Shown in pieces: positions 51,068 to 59,376 of a stretch of DNA of 64,000 nt. The first letter of the stretch is position 1. Each line of letters starts with the position of its first letter. The notes beneath the pieces were generated by a model. It was not told where the DNA came from, searched no databases, and saw only the letters and a list, made by a program, of their open reading frames with translations. The DNA lies in assembly GCA_039815465.1 (NCBI GenBank), contig JBCBZG010000008.1:62001-126000 (forward strand). The letters are read 5' to 3'. The stretch is from Shimia_B sp039815465. Lineage in GTDB: Bacteria; Pseudomonadota; Alphaproteobacteria; Rhodobacterales; Rhodobacteraceae. The position numbers and the translations under genes are program-made.

Positions 51068-52677
51068 TCCCCTTCCCTCCCGATCTCATCAAAGAGCGGC
51101 AGACCCTGGCCGAGCGTCACGCGGGTCCAAAGCTTTGATTTCGGGTCAAAGCGCGTCGCTCCGAAGAAGCTGAGCTTAGCCCGCAAGAGGTGGATCGGCG
51201 CGGCATAGCTACCGATCAGGTTCGCACGGACCTCCGCATAGGGGTGGCGCGGCAGGGCCTGGGCCCGGCGCGCGGCGGCGCGATGCTCGGGATGTTGCGC
51301 AAGGAACTGCCAGAGCGGCGTGGCGCGACCCGGCAGGGCAACGTGGAGCGCTTGAAACTGCCGCGCACTGTCGAGCGGGGTCTCGCGGTCGGCGCCAGGT
51401 TCGCTCGCGCGCGCACCCAGGCGCGGTTCGAGCTTTTCTTCGGACACGTACCAAAACTGGCCCTGCTCCGCCGCGTCATCAAAATCGATGGCGAGCGCCC
51501 AGGCGCCATGGGTTTCGAGCAGCTCCCGCAGGTCCGCGCAGGTCATGGTGGGGTCAAGCTGCGGCTCAAAGGGGGTGGCCTGACACTCCACCAAGTCGTC
51601 GACTAGCGCGCCAAAGGGTTCCATCAGCCAGGCCAGCGCAAGCTCTTGCAGCGCAAGCGACCCAGCCTCCGCCCTGGCATAAAGCGTGGCGGGCGATGGC
51701 ATAGCCGCGGCGGTGAGGTCTAGGGTGAACGCGGCCCAGTCTCGGCGCAGCGCCTCGATATCGGCCATCGTGTCCGCATCATCCACAGCCCAGCTGGCGA
51801 GGTAGCGTTGGGCCTGGGCGGCAAGCGCAATGAGCGCCTCCCCAGTCTCCGCCCCGACCTCCTCCACCGCCAGCACGCGGGCGAGCGCGGTTTCTTTGAC
51901 CGAGAACCACGCGTCGAGCAGCAGGGGGTGGGACACGAGGAAAGGCGCCATGCCGAGCCCGGTGGCATTCCCGATCCCCAACGCGCGCTTGAGGTCGCGA
52001 TGGAGCGGGGCGCCGCCCAAATGCTCCACCAGGTCGTGGGTGAAGCCGCGGATGAGCCAGACGGTCAACATCTCCGCCGCGAAGGGCCCGCTGAGGCCTG
52101 GGCGGTCGGCATAAGCGGCTCGGTCCGAAAGCCCGAACTTGCCGTTTCCGTAAACGGCCGTCGTGCGCATCAGGTAGCCGCAGCGCGCAATCGTAGCGCG
52201 GTCGGGTTGGCGCCCGGCGCGGAGCGCGCCGACGACTTCGGCAAACAAACGGACGGATTTGTTGGCGCGGCTCAGCACGAGCTCCCTAGGCCCAAGCCGT
52301 CCGGCCTCCTGATGGGGGACCTGCGCGGCAAGGCGCGCGATGTCGGCGGCCTCCGGCACCCCGTCAAAGAGCACAAACGCCGCGTCCCAGGCGGTGGCGA
52401 TGACCCGGTCGCTGCGCGCCTCGGGTGCGAGATCTTGGGAAAATGCGATGAGGGAATAGGCGTGGTCGCCCAGGGTCACGGTGTAGACCGCGTGGCCGTG
52501 GCCTGCGGCGTCTATCGCCCATTCGGGGCGGGTGAAGCAGGCTCCAAGGCGCGCAAGATCGCGGGCGAGGACGCGCAGAAATGACAACCGTGTGGGCTGC
52601 ATGACGCCCAGCCGCTCCAGCGTCATAACGCTTTCGGCGGGCCTGAGGGCGGGAAACTGTGCGGCGCCGTCCATCAT
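51049..52677 (-). CDS. Large conserved protein of unknown function
   Basis: 542 residues with no signal peptide and no convincing transmembrane helix. Conspicuous segments are LVLSRANKSVRLFAEVVGALRAG, GYLMRTTAVYGNGKFGLSDRA, AEMLTVWLIRGFTHDLVEHLGG and GIGNATGLGMAPFLVSHPLLLDAW. The last looks like an active- or cofactor-site loop. A highly acidic IDFDDAAEQGQFWYVSEEK occurs later. I recognise no named family. It is the middle gene of a tight three-gene operon, with an ATGA overlap with the dipeptidase-like gene. Confidence 0.7.
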   Translation of the reverse strand: MMDGAAQFPALRPAESVMTLERLGVMQPTRLSFLRVLARDLARLGACFTRPEWAIDAAGHGHAVYTVTLGDHAYSLIAFSQDLAPEARSDRVIATAWDAAFVLFDGVPEAADIARLAAQVPHQEAGRLGPRELVLSRANKSVRLFAEVVGALRAGRQPDRATIARCGYLMRTTAVYGNGKFGLSDRAAYADRPGLSGPFAAEMLTVWLIRGFTHDLVEHLGGAPLHRDLKRALGIGNATGLGMAPFLVSHPLLLDAWFSVKETALARVLAVEEVGAETGEALIALAAQAQRYLASWAVDDADTMADIEALRRDWAAFTLDLTAAAMPSPATLYARAEAGSLALQELALAWLMEPFGALVDDLVECQATPFEPQLDPTMTCADLRELLETHGAWALAIDFDDAAEQGQFWYVSEEKLEPRLGARASEPGADRETPLDSARQFQALHVALPGRATPLWQFLAQHPEHRAAARRAQALPRHPYAEVRANLIGSYAAPIHLLRAKLSFFGATRFDPKSKLWTRVTLGQGLPLFDEIGREGEWLPSL

Positions 52678-53651
52678 GCTGGCTCGAAGCTCTCTGAGAA
52701 AAATCTGTACCAGTTGCCGCCCAGGATTGCGTCAGTGTCGGCCGCGTCAAAGCCCCGCGCGCGCAGGCCCTCGGCGAGGCCGGGAAACTGGCTGTTGGAC
52801 TGAAAGAACTTGGGCGGCTCCGGGAACTGAACCGCGCCGCCGCCGGTCTTGCGCCAGCGGCCATCGCGCATCCAGGCCAGCGCGCTGTCCGGCTGCCCCT
52901 GACATAGGTCCGACCCAATGCCGAGCGCGGCTGTGCCCACCTGGTCCGCCACCCGCGCGATCATGGCGGTGAGCGCCTCCAGCGTGCAGTCCGACCCACC
53001 CGCCAGGTGCAAGGGATAGAGCGAAAACCCCAACATCCCGCCCCGCGCGGCCAGGGCGGCGATGGTGTCGGCGCGCACATTGCGTGGCACGTCGTGCCAG
53101 TCGGCGGGGTTGGCGTGGGTGATCGCAATGGGCCGGGCGGAGGCGTCGATCGCCTCCCGCCGGGACCGGTCGCCGGAGTGGCTCATATCGATGACGAGAC
53201 CCACGCGGTTCATCTCTGTCACCACCTCGCGGCCCATATTGGTGAGACCGGTGTCCTCCGCCTCGTAGCAGCCGGAACAGAGCAGCGACTGGTTGTTATA
53301 GCTCAGCTGCATAAAGCGCAGGCCGAGCTGGTGGAGGATTTCGACGAGCCCGATGTCGTCCTCGATCGGCGCGGGGTTTTGCGCGCCGAAAAAGATCGCG
53401 GTGCGGCCTGTGGCGCGGGCGTGGTCGATATCGGCGGCTGACGTGCCGCGCAGGATCAGGTCGCCATGGTCCTGGAACTGGCGGTTCCACGCGGCGAGCG
53501 CGCCCACCGTGTCGCGGAACCCTTCGTGGTAGGACACGGTGATATGCACGGCGTCGACGCCGCCCGCACGCATCTCCTCGAATACTGCTCGGGAGGGGGC
53601 CACGAACTGGAGCGCATCAATGCGCGGGACGGGGTGGGCAACGCGGGTCAT
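52674..53651 (-). CDS. Membrane dipeptidase (M19)-like protein with incomplete metal site
   Basis: 325 residues. The fold is clearly M19 (renal dipeptidase): GLRFMQLSYNNQSLLCSGCYEAEDTGLTNMGREVVTEMNRVGLVIDMSHSGDRSRREAI, ITHANPADWHDVPRN and GIGSDLCQGQ. Two of the metal-binding His remain (MSH and ITH). The N-terminal HxD pair is missing (RIDALQF instead), and the bridging Glu aligns with Gln in GAQNP. Normal di-zinc peptidase chemistry is therefore doubtful. It heads the operon with the 542-residue protein and DUF3726. Confidence 0.85.
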   Translation of the reverse strand: MTRVAHPVPRIDALQFVAPSRAVFEEMRAGGVDAVHITVSYHEGFRDTVGALAAWNRQFQDHGDLILRGTSAADIDHARATGRTAIFFGAQNPAPIEDDIGLVEILHQLGLRFMQLSYNNQSLLCSGCYEAEDTGLTNMGREVVTEMNRVGLVIDMSHSGDRSRREAIDASARPIAITHANPADWHDVPRNVRADTIAALAARGGMLGFSLYPLHLAGGSDCTLEALTAMIARVADQVGTAALGIGSDLCQGQPDSALAWMRDGRWRKTGGGAVQFPEPPKFFQSNSQFPGLAEGLRARGFDAADTDAILGGNWYRFFSESFEPA

Positions 53652-54197
53652 GGCGCGGAGCCTGACCCGCGGGCGGTCCCCGTTGCAAGGGAAAACGCGT
53701 GCGCGCGCGACCGAAGGTCAGAACACGCCGCCCGCATGCCCGAACGCGACGGCACCACGCCACGCGGGCACCTTAGGATCAGGCCCCATCAATCCTACCC
53801 CTCAGCAACAGATACTGCCTGAGATCACACACTTGCATTTCGCATGCAGCAGTATGGCTACTGGCAAAGGATGTGAGTGGCTGAGATCGTGCAGGTCGTC
53901 TTGCCGTCGCGCCGGAGGCGCGCCCTCATATAATCGGCACGTCTCTGGCATGACGAGTTCGCCGGATATGCCCGCAGCCATCGTCGCAGGTCTTTGAAAT
54001 AGACGCACCGTCGAGCGGCTAGGCACTGCCACGCAGTGTCCCGAGAGGGAATTTCCGCAGACCTGCTCCTTGTCTGCGGGCAAATCTGGCGACCTGAGGG
54101 GGTAGGATGAACGGGTCCTGACCCTAGGCTAAATCCACCGCCCCCAGGGCTGCCACAAGGTCAGATCGCATGCCGAAACCGCGAAACGGTGGCGCCT
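53652..54197. other. Long intergenic region with a 93-codon ambiguous ORF and hairpin
   Basis: No convincing gene is seen in this AT-richer gap. A minus-strand frame 53802-54083 could encode 93 residues (with LVMPETCRLYEGAPPARRQD and six Cys), but it has no ribosome site and codon use unlike its neighbours. CCGCAGAC/GTCTGCGG (54055-54062 and 54072-54079) is a perfect 8-bp stem with a 9-nt loop. The region could be a remnant of a lost element or hold a small RNA. Confidence 0.35.
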
Positions 54198-54255
54198 TCC
54201 CCCCCTTTCTTATGTCCAAAAATACTTTGGGGAGCGCGAGGGGCTAGCCCCTCGC
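54198..54255 (-). repeat. Perfect 20-bp palindrome plus conserved GTATTTTTGGACATAAGAAAG tail
   Basis: Read on the minus strand after the LysR gene, GCGAGGGGCTAGCCCCTCGC (54236-54255) is a perfect palindrome. It is followed by GCTCCCCAAAGTATTTTTGG and ACATAAGAAAGGGG. The same order occurs at 6258-6311 after alkB. It is a probable terminator or 3'-end element. Confidence 0.65.
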
Positions 54256-54291
54256 TCCCGCCAGATGCACTGCAGCCAGCCGTCGGGGACC

Positions 54292-55230
54292 CTAGTCCGC
54301 CTTGGTAAATATCCCCTGCAAGGCGTTCAGCAGCGCCCAGCCGTGGTCCCAGGCTGGCGTGCCGTCTCGCAGGCAAGCCCAGAGGCTCGTCCCCGGCCAG
54401 GCGCGGCGGCGGGAGGCGATTGTGAGCGTGGCGCCCGTCGCCTCCATCAGTGGGACATTGGCGATGCCCAGCGCGCGGCCTTCGTCGATCAGTACCTGGG
54501 CGTCGGAGGTGTTCATATCGGTGAGGCTCACAGGGTCTTCGTCTTGCAAAAGCAGCCCCCAGGCCGCCCGCTCCGCCGGGGATGTCGCGAGAAGGGGCAG
54601 GCCTGCGAGGCTGCGCGCCTCCAAATTCAGGCCGTGGGGCCAGTTGGGCCCGGCCACGGCGGCCCATTCATCGGCAAACAGGAACACGCTTTCGGCGTCT
54701 TTGCCCGCGCGTTGCGCCTGAAAGGTGACCGCGGCGTGGGCGGCGCGCGTGGCGTAGGTCAGCGGGTCGATGCGTTCGGCTTGGATCCCGTCGATCAGCG
54801 TCCGCAGCGCCGTGCCCGTGGCGCCGGGCGGCACAGCGACGCTGAGCGCCGTTTCGGTGGCGCGGATGGATCGGAGCCCGCGGGCCAGCGCGGACATATG
54901 CGTTTCAATCGCTTGGGCCGCGTTTTGCCCAGCAGGCGTGAGGCCGCCCGTTTGGCGGTCCACCAGCTGTGCGCCCAGCGCGGCCTCAAGCGCTTTGATC
55001 CGTTTGGACACAGCGGGCTGACCCACGCCCAGGGCACGCGCGGCGCCGGAAAAGCTACCCTCCTGATGGACGGCGGTGAGCGCGTCCAGTTGAGCGGAGG
55101 GTGGCAAGCTGGGCGCGGCCACAGCCGCCGCTTGCGCCTGACCCGCGACCGGCGCGCCTGCAACGATTGTGTGTGGTTGGACGGGCCCAAAGACCCGATC
55201 ATCCATGATCTTGAGAGACACTTGGCCCAT
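54292..55230 (-). CDS. LysR-type transcriptional regulator with N-terminal extension
   Basis: 312 residues. The winged HTH is at about 42-102 (SAQLDALTAVHQEGSFSGAARALGVGQPAVSKRIKALEAALGAQLVDRQ), followed by an effector-binding domain. In most LysR proteins the HTH starts within the first 10 residues; here 40 residues precede it. The start is still well supported: GGAGG lies 6 nt before ATG 55230. The extension contains an MDDRVFGPV segment of unknown role. The target is unknown; transaldolase lies upstream on the same strand. Confidence 0.85.
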   Translation of the reverse strand: MGQVSLKIMDDRVFGPVQPHTIVAGAPVAGQAQAAAVAAPSLPPSAQLDALTAVHQEGSFSGAARALGVGQPAVSKRIKALEAALGAQLVDRQTGGLTPAGQNAAQAIETHMSALARGLRSIRATETALSVAVPPGATGTALRTLIDGIQAERIDPLTYATRAAHAAVTFQAQRAGKDAESVFLFADEWAAVAGPNWPHGLNLEARSLAGLPLLATSPAERAAWGLLLQDEDPVSLTDMNTSDAQVLIDEGRALGIANVPLMEATGATLTIASRRRAWPGTSLWACLRDGTPAWDHGWALLNALQGIFTKAD

Positions 55231-55318
55231 AAACTACCTCCGACCCGGCCCAGACTGGGGGACTCGGAGGTGTTATTTCGGATTTGCCTTAATGGTCCCT
55301 AAAGACCCAAGCGGTTTG

Positions 55319-55972
55319 TCAGAGGATTTTAATCCCTGCGGCCTCGGCGTCTTTGAGGAACGTCGCCAGGCCCTTATCCGTCAGCGGGTGGGAGGCGAGT
55401 TTCTGGATCACCTCTGGCGGTGCGGTGATGACATCAGCGCCGATAAGCGCGCTTTCCTGCACATGGGCCACCGAGCGGATGGAGGCGGCGAGGATCTCTG
55501 TCTCGAACCCGAAATTGTCATAGATCGTGCGGATGTCCTGGATCAGCTCCATCCCGTCGACGGAGATATCATCGAGCCGCCCAATGAAGGGGGAGATAAA
55601 GCTCGCCCCCGCCTTGGCTGCGAGAAGCGCCTGGTTGGCGGAAAAGCAGAGCGTGACGTTGACCATCTTACCCTCGCCCGTGAGCGTTTTACACGCTTTG
55701 AGCCCGTCCCATGTGAGCGGCAGCTTAACGGCGATATTGGGCGCGATTTCGGCCAGCTTGCGGCCCTCAGCGATCATGTCGTCGGCCTGGGTTGCCACGA
55801 CTTCGGCGCTCACGGGGCCATCGACGAGGTCACAGATTTCTTTGGTCACCTCGAGGATATCGCGGCCCGACTTTTTGATCAGCGACGGGTTGGTCGTGAC
55901 GCCGTCCACCATGCCGGTGTCGTTGAGTTCGCGGATGGCGTCGATGTCTGCGGTGTCGACGAAGAACTTCAT
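55319..55972 (-). CDS. tal: Transaldolase (TalC/FSA-type short form)
   Basis: 217 residues, the length of the short transaldolase/fructose-6-phosphate aldolase group. It has FVDTADIDAIRELNDTGMVDGVTTNPSLI, the Schiff-base Lys in NIAVKLPLTWDGL (about 83), and ISPFIGRLDDISVDGM. It works in the non-oxidative pentose phosphate pathway. AGGAG precedes the start. A 346-bp stretch to the LysR stop side is coding; only 88 bp separate it from LysR. Confidence 0.95.
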   Translation of the reverse strand: MKFFVDTADIDAIRELNDTGMVDGVTTNPSLIKKSGRDILEVTKEICDLVDGPVSAEVVATQADDMIAEGRKLAEIAPNIAVKLPLTWDGLKACKTLTGEGKMVNVTLCFSANQALLAAKAGASFISPFIGRLDDISVDGMELIQDIRTIYDNFGFETEILAASIRSVAHVQESALIGADVITAPPEVIQKLASHPLTDKGLATFLKDAEAAGIKIL

Positions 55973-56125
55973 GGGGTCTCTCCTCTGGAGGGTGGCGCAA
56001 TGCGTATTCGCGGGCCGCGCTCTTGGCCCCGCGCTGTGCATCGTTTACCCCAAGGGGGTGATGGCTAAAACCCCCAGCGTCCTGATTTTGATACCGCTAA
56101 CATCGTTTTGCCGCGAGAGGCTGCG

Positions 56126-58327
56126 ATGATGGGGGATATGGGCGGGTTTTATGACGAGGGCGCGCTGGTGGCGGTGCTGACCACGCAGCCCTTGGGCAAG
56201 CCGCTCGATTACAAAGCGCCGGAGGGGGGCTGCTGGGACGGCGCCTTTGTGGAGGTGCCGCTGGGCCCCCGCAAGGTGATGGGCGTGGTCTGGGGGCCGG
56301 GTGCGGGCGATTATGACTACGCCAAGATCCGGTCCGTGATCCGCGTGCTCGATGCCGTGCCCATGTCGTCGGAGATGCGGGAGTTCGTGGCGCGGGCGGC
56401 GGATTACACGCTCACGCCCCTGCCTGCGATGCTCAGGCTCGCGACGCGGGCGCCGGGGCTCGGCGATCCCCCGTCCATGCGGCATGTCTACCGACTGGGC
56501 GACACCGCGCCCGACCGCATGACCGACGCGCGGGCGCGCGTGCTGGGCGTGTTGCGGGACTATGGTGGGCTGGCCTTTACGCTGGGCGAGCTCGCCGAAT
56601 CCGCTGGTGTGACGTCGTCGGTGGTCAAAGGCCTCGTAAAGCTCGGCGCCGTGATCGAACAGGAAAGCCCGCGCGACCTGCCCTACCCGCCCATGGATGC
56701 CGAGCGCGCGGGAAAGCCGCTCTCCGCCGATCAGGCCGCAGCGGCGGAGGCGCTGCGCGCAGGCATCGGGTCAGGCGCCTATGGGACGACGCTGCTCAAG
56801 GGTGTGACCGGGTCCGGGAAAACGGAAGTTTATCTGGAGGCCGTGGCCGCCTGTGTGCGCCAGGGGCGACAGGCGCTGGTGCTCCTGCCCGAGATTGCGC
56901 TGACGGCGGAGTTCCTGACGCGGGTCGAGGAGCGCTTTGGCGCGCGCCCGGCGGAGTGGCATTCCGGCGTCACGCTCACCGAGCGCCGCCGCGCCTGGAA
57001 GATGGTGAGCGAGGGCAATGCGCAAATGATCGTGGGCGCGCGGTCGGCGCTGTTTCTGCCGTTCCGGCGGCTGGGGCTCATCGTCGTCGATGAGGAGCAT
57101 GACACGTCTTACAAGCAAGAGGACGGGGTGCTCTATTCCGCGCGGGATATGGCGGTGCTGCGCGCCTCGATCCTCGGGGCGCAGGTGGTGCTGGCCTCCG
57201 CAACGCCGTCGCTGGAAAGCTGGGCCAATGCGCAAGCCGGGAAGTACCGGCGGCTGACGCTCACATCGCGGTTCGGGGTGGCGGAGCTACCGCAGATGTC
57301 GGCCATCGACATGCGAGCGGAAAAGCTGCCGGGGGGAAGTTGGATCTCCCCCACTTTGCGGCGCGCGGTGGAGGCGCGGATGGCGGAGGGGGAGCAGAGC
57401 TTGCTGTTCATCAACCGGCGGGGCTATGCGCCCACGACGGTGTGCCGGGCCTGTGGGCATCAGATCGGCTGCGATCACTGCGACGCGCGGATGGTCGAGC
57501 ACCGCTTCATGAAGCGGCTCATGTGCCACCAATGCGGGGAGACGAAGCCAATGCCGACGGTGTGCCCCGCTTGCGCGGCAGAGGACCGTTTGGCGCCCGT
57601 GGGCCCGGGGGTGGAGCGGTTAGCGGAGGAGGCGACGGCGCTCTTCCCCGACGCCCGGATCGCGGTGCTGTCGTCGGACCTCTATGGCTCCGCGCGGGCG
57701 CTCAAAGAGCAGATCGAAGGCATCGCGGCAGGCGGGGCCGATATCATCATCGGCACGCAGTTGGTGGCCAAGGGGCATAACTTTCCCTTGCTCACCTTGG
57801 TGGGTGTGATCGATGCGGATTTGGGCCTGCAAGGGTCGGATCTGCGCGCGGCGGAGCGGACATTTCAGGTGATGCGCCAGGTGGCCGGGCGCGCGGGGAG
57901 GAAGGACCGCCCGGGGGTCGCAATGCTGCAAACCCACCAGCCCGAGCACCCGGTGATCACCGCGATCCTGGGGGGCGATGAGGAGGCGTTTTGGGCCGCA
58001 GAAGCTGCCGAGCGGGAAGCCGCGGGCGTGCCACCCTTTGGCCGGATGGCTGGGATCGTGCTGAGCAGCCCCAACGTGCAAGAGGTGTTCGACGTGGCCG
58101 CAGACATGGCCCGCAACGCCGCGCCGCTCGCCCAGATCGGAGCGGAGCTCTACGGCCCCGCCCCCGCCCCTATCGCGCGCATCCGAGGTCGCCACCGGGT
58201 GCGGATGCTGATCAAAGCGCGGAAATCGGCCCCGATCCAGCACGCGATTGCGGCCTGGGTGGCGCAGTTCAAACTGCCGAGCACGTTGCGGCTTAGCGTC
58301 GATATCGATCCGCAGAGTTTCTACTGA
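56126..58327 (+). CDS. priA: Primosomal replication restart helicase PriA
   Basis: 733 residues from ATG 56126, with GAGAGG 5 nt upstream. It restarts stalled forks by 3'-5' helicase action and primosome loading. It has Walker A GVTGSGKTEVY (about 229), DEEH in LIVVDEEHDTSYKQ (about 322), and SATPSLES (motif III). The zinc-binding Cys are in CRACGHQIGCDHC and CHQCGETKPMPTVCPAC, and GTQLVAKGHNFP and RAGRKDRPG mark the C-terminal helicase lobe. It is divergent from transaldolase. Confidence 0.95.
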   Translation: MMGDMGGFYDEGALVAVLTTQPLGKPLDYKAPEGGCWDGAFVEVPLGPRKVMGVVWGPGAGDYDYAKIRSVIRVLDAVPMSSEMREFVARAADYTLTPLPAMLRLATRAPGLGDPPSMRHVYRLGDTAPDRMTDARARVLGVLRDYGGLAFTLGELAESAGVTSSVVKGLVKLGAVIEQESPRDLPYPPMDAERAGKPLSADQAAAAEALRAGIGSGAYGTTLLKGVTGSGKTEVYLEAVAACVRQGRQALVLLPEIALTAEFLTRVEERFGARPAEWHSGVTLTERRRAWKMVSEGNAQMIVGARSALFLPFRRLGLIVVDEEHDTSYKQEDGVLYSARDMAVLRASILGAQVVLASATPSLESWANAQAGKYRRLTLTSRFGVAELPQMSAIDMRAEKLPGGSWISPTLRRAVEARMAEGEQSLLFINRRGYAPTTVCRACGHQIGCDHCDARMVEHRFMKRLMCHQCGETKPMPTVCPACAAEDRLAPVGPGVERLAEEATALFPDARIAVLSSDLYGSARALKEQIEGIAAGGADIIIGTQLVAKGHNFPLLTLVGVIDADLGLQGSDLRAAERTFQVMRQVAGRAGRKDRPGVAMLQTHQPEHPVITAILGGDEEAFWAAEAAEREAAGVPPFGRMAGIVLSSPNVQEVFDVAADMARNAAPLAQIGAELYGPAPAPIARIRGRHRVRMLIKARKSAPIQHAIAAWVAQFKLPSTLRLSVDIDPQSFY

Positions 58328-58365
58328 CAGGGCGAAGGCAGCGCCTTTTGCAGACGACGGACCCA

Positions 58366-58506
58366 CCCGCCTCCCTTCTGCGCCTTTCAGGCTTGAACCT
58401 GAGGGGGCGCGGCTTCGCCGCGTTTCGCCTGCGGGGACCCTCCCCCCTATCGCGGTTACTGGACCACTGCCGGGCAGTTGGGGGACGTATATTGGGGCGA
58501 AAGACG
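58366..58506 (+). repeat. Dispersed intergenic repeat, copy 2
   Basis: Same element as 31023-31140, here directly after priA. The shared core runs from CCCGCCTCCCTTCTGCGC to GCGGGGACCCTCCC. An extra stretch of about 32 bp (58447-58480) then separates it from a weaker tail, GGGGGACGTATATTGGGGCG followed by AAAGAC. It forms the first part of a 630-bp gap. Confidence 0.7.
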
Positions 58507-58721
58507 GGGTCATTGGAGGTCGGGGGCCTTTCGGGATCCCTGGTTTCTTCTGCGTGATGGGCCGGTGCATGGCAGTTTTCTGGTGTCTGGCGCCCACGGT
58601 GCAGATACTTCCCCGGCGTAGAAACGTGGACCGCGAAACCGGCCGCTCCGCGGTCTGGCGGAGGCTCATCGCTGCACGCGTCATACGGGCGGCCCCGCGC
58701 AGCGGCCACCGCCGCGCATGG

Positions 58722-58741
58722 AAGAGTTTTCGAAAACTCTT
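58722..58741. repeat. Perfect 20-bp palindrome
   Basis: AAGAGTTTTCGAAAACTCTT is fully symmetrical, AT-rich, and lies in the gap between priA and the decayed VPLPA gene. It could be a protein-binding site or a hairpin. The surrounding 58510-58957 shows no gene. Confidence 0.6.
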
Positions 58742-58957
58742 GGCCCTTCGTAGGGGATGAGTAGTTTGGGTGCGCGTCGTCGGTTTGGCGAAATTTGATT
58801 GTTTTCGGCAATCAGCTTTGGAAAAAGCTCATTATTTCAGAGCGTCTGAGAAGCTGTTTTGGGTGCATGCAGGTGGGTTGGGGCCTTGCGATCTGTTTCC
58901 CGGCCGAGCGTAGCCTTTGTTTTCTCCCTAGATCCAGTTTTTTAGCTGAGGTGCATT

Positions 58958-59376
58958 ATGCGACCTCTGAATGCTCTGCTGGCTGCCGTTGCGGTGGCTG
59001 GCTTATTCCTTGCGGGCTGTGTGCGCGCATCAACCGTTTCGGTCATTCGAGTGACCCCGAACGCTGCTGATAGCAGTACGCTGCAGGTCACGGAAATCAT
59101 CGCGACGACTGCTGTGAGTGGTTTAGATGCCGCTCTTGCACGTGCCGGGGCGACGGTGATGTCCAGCCCACCACTTGGGGCTAGCCTCAATGCGTAATTC
59201 ACGGACGACGTTGGCACGTCGCTGTTTATCGTCGCGATTGATGCGCGACGGTCGGGGTGGCGGATGCGACCCATGAGCTTGATGGCCCGGCTGCTGTGCC
59301 GCTGCCGCCTGCGCTCGCGCTCCTCGGGGCTGGGCTCTTTGGTCTGCATCGCCGGGCGCGGGCGATGCCCGTCTAG
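58958..59376 (+). pseudogene. Decayed VPLPA-CTERM-type secreted protein gene
   Basis: The intact 5' part (58958-59197) encodes 79 residues: signal peptide MRPLNALLAAVAVAGLFLAGCVRAS, then TVSVIRVTPNAADSSTLQVTEI, ending in TAA. The same frame continues sensibly past the stop (FTDDVGTSLFIVAIDA). After an apparent 2-nt insertion near 59251 the reading moves to another frame: ATVGVADATHELDGPAAVPLPPALALLGAGLFGLHRRARAMPV, ending at 59376. The tail is a textbook VPLP motif, hydrophobic helix and basic end, as in PEP-CTERM/VPLPA sorting signals. A ribosome site (GAGG) precedes the start. The 79-residue product alone may still be made as a lipoprotein. Confidence 0.75.

Noticed and set aside
58795..59070. 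91-codon frame overlapping the start of the VPLPA remnant
   Set aside because: It has no ribosome site, no recognisable domain, and overlaps a better-supported coding start at 58958.
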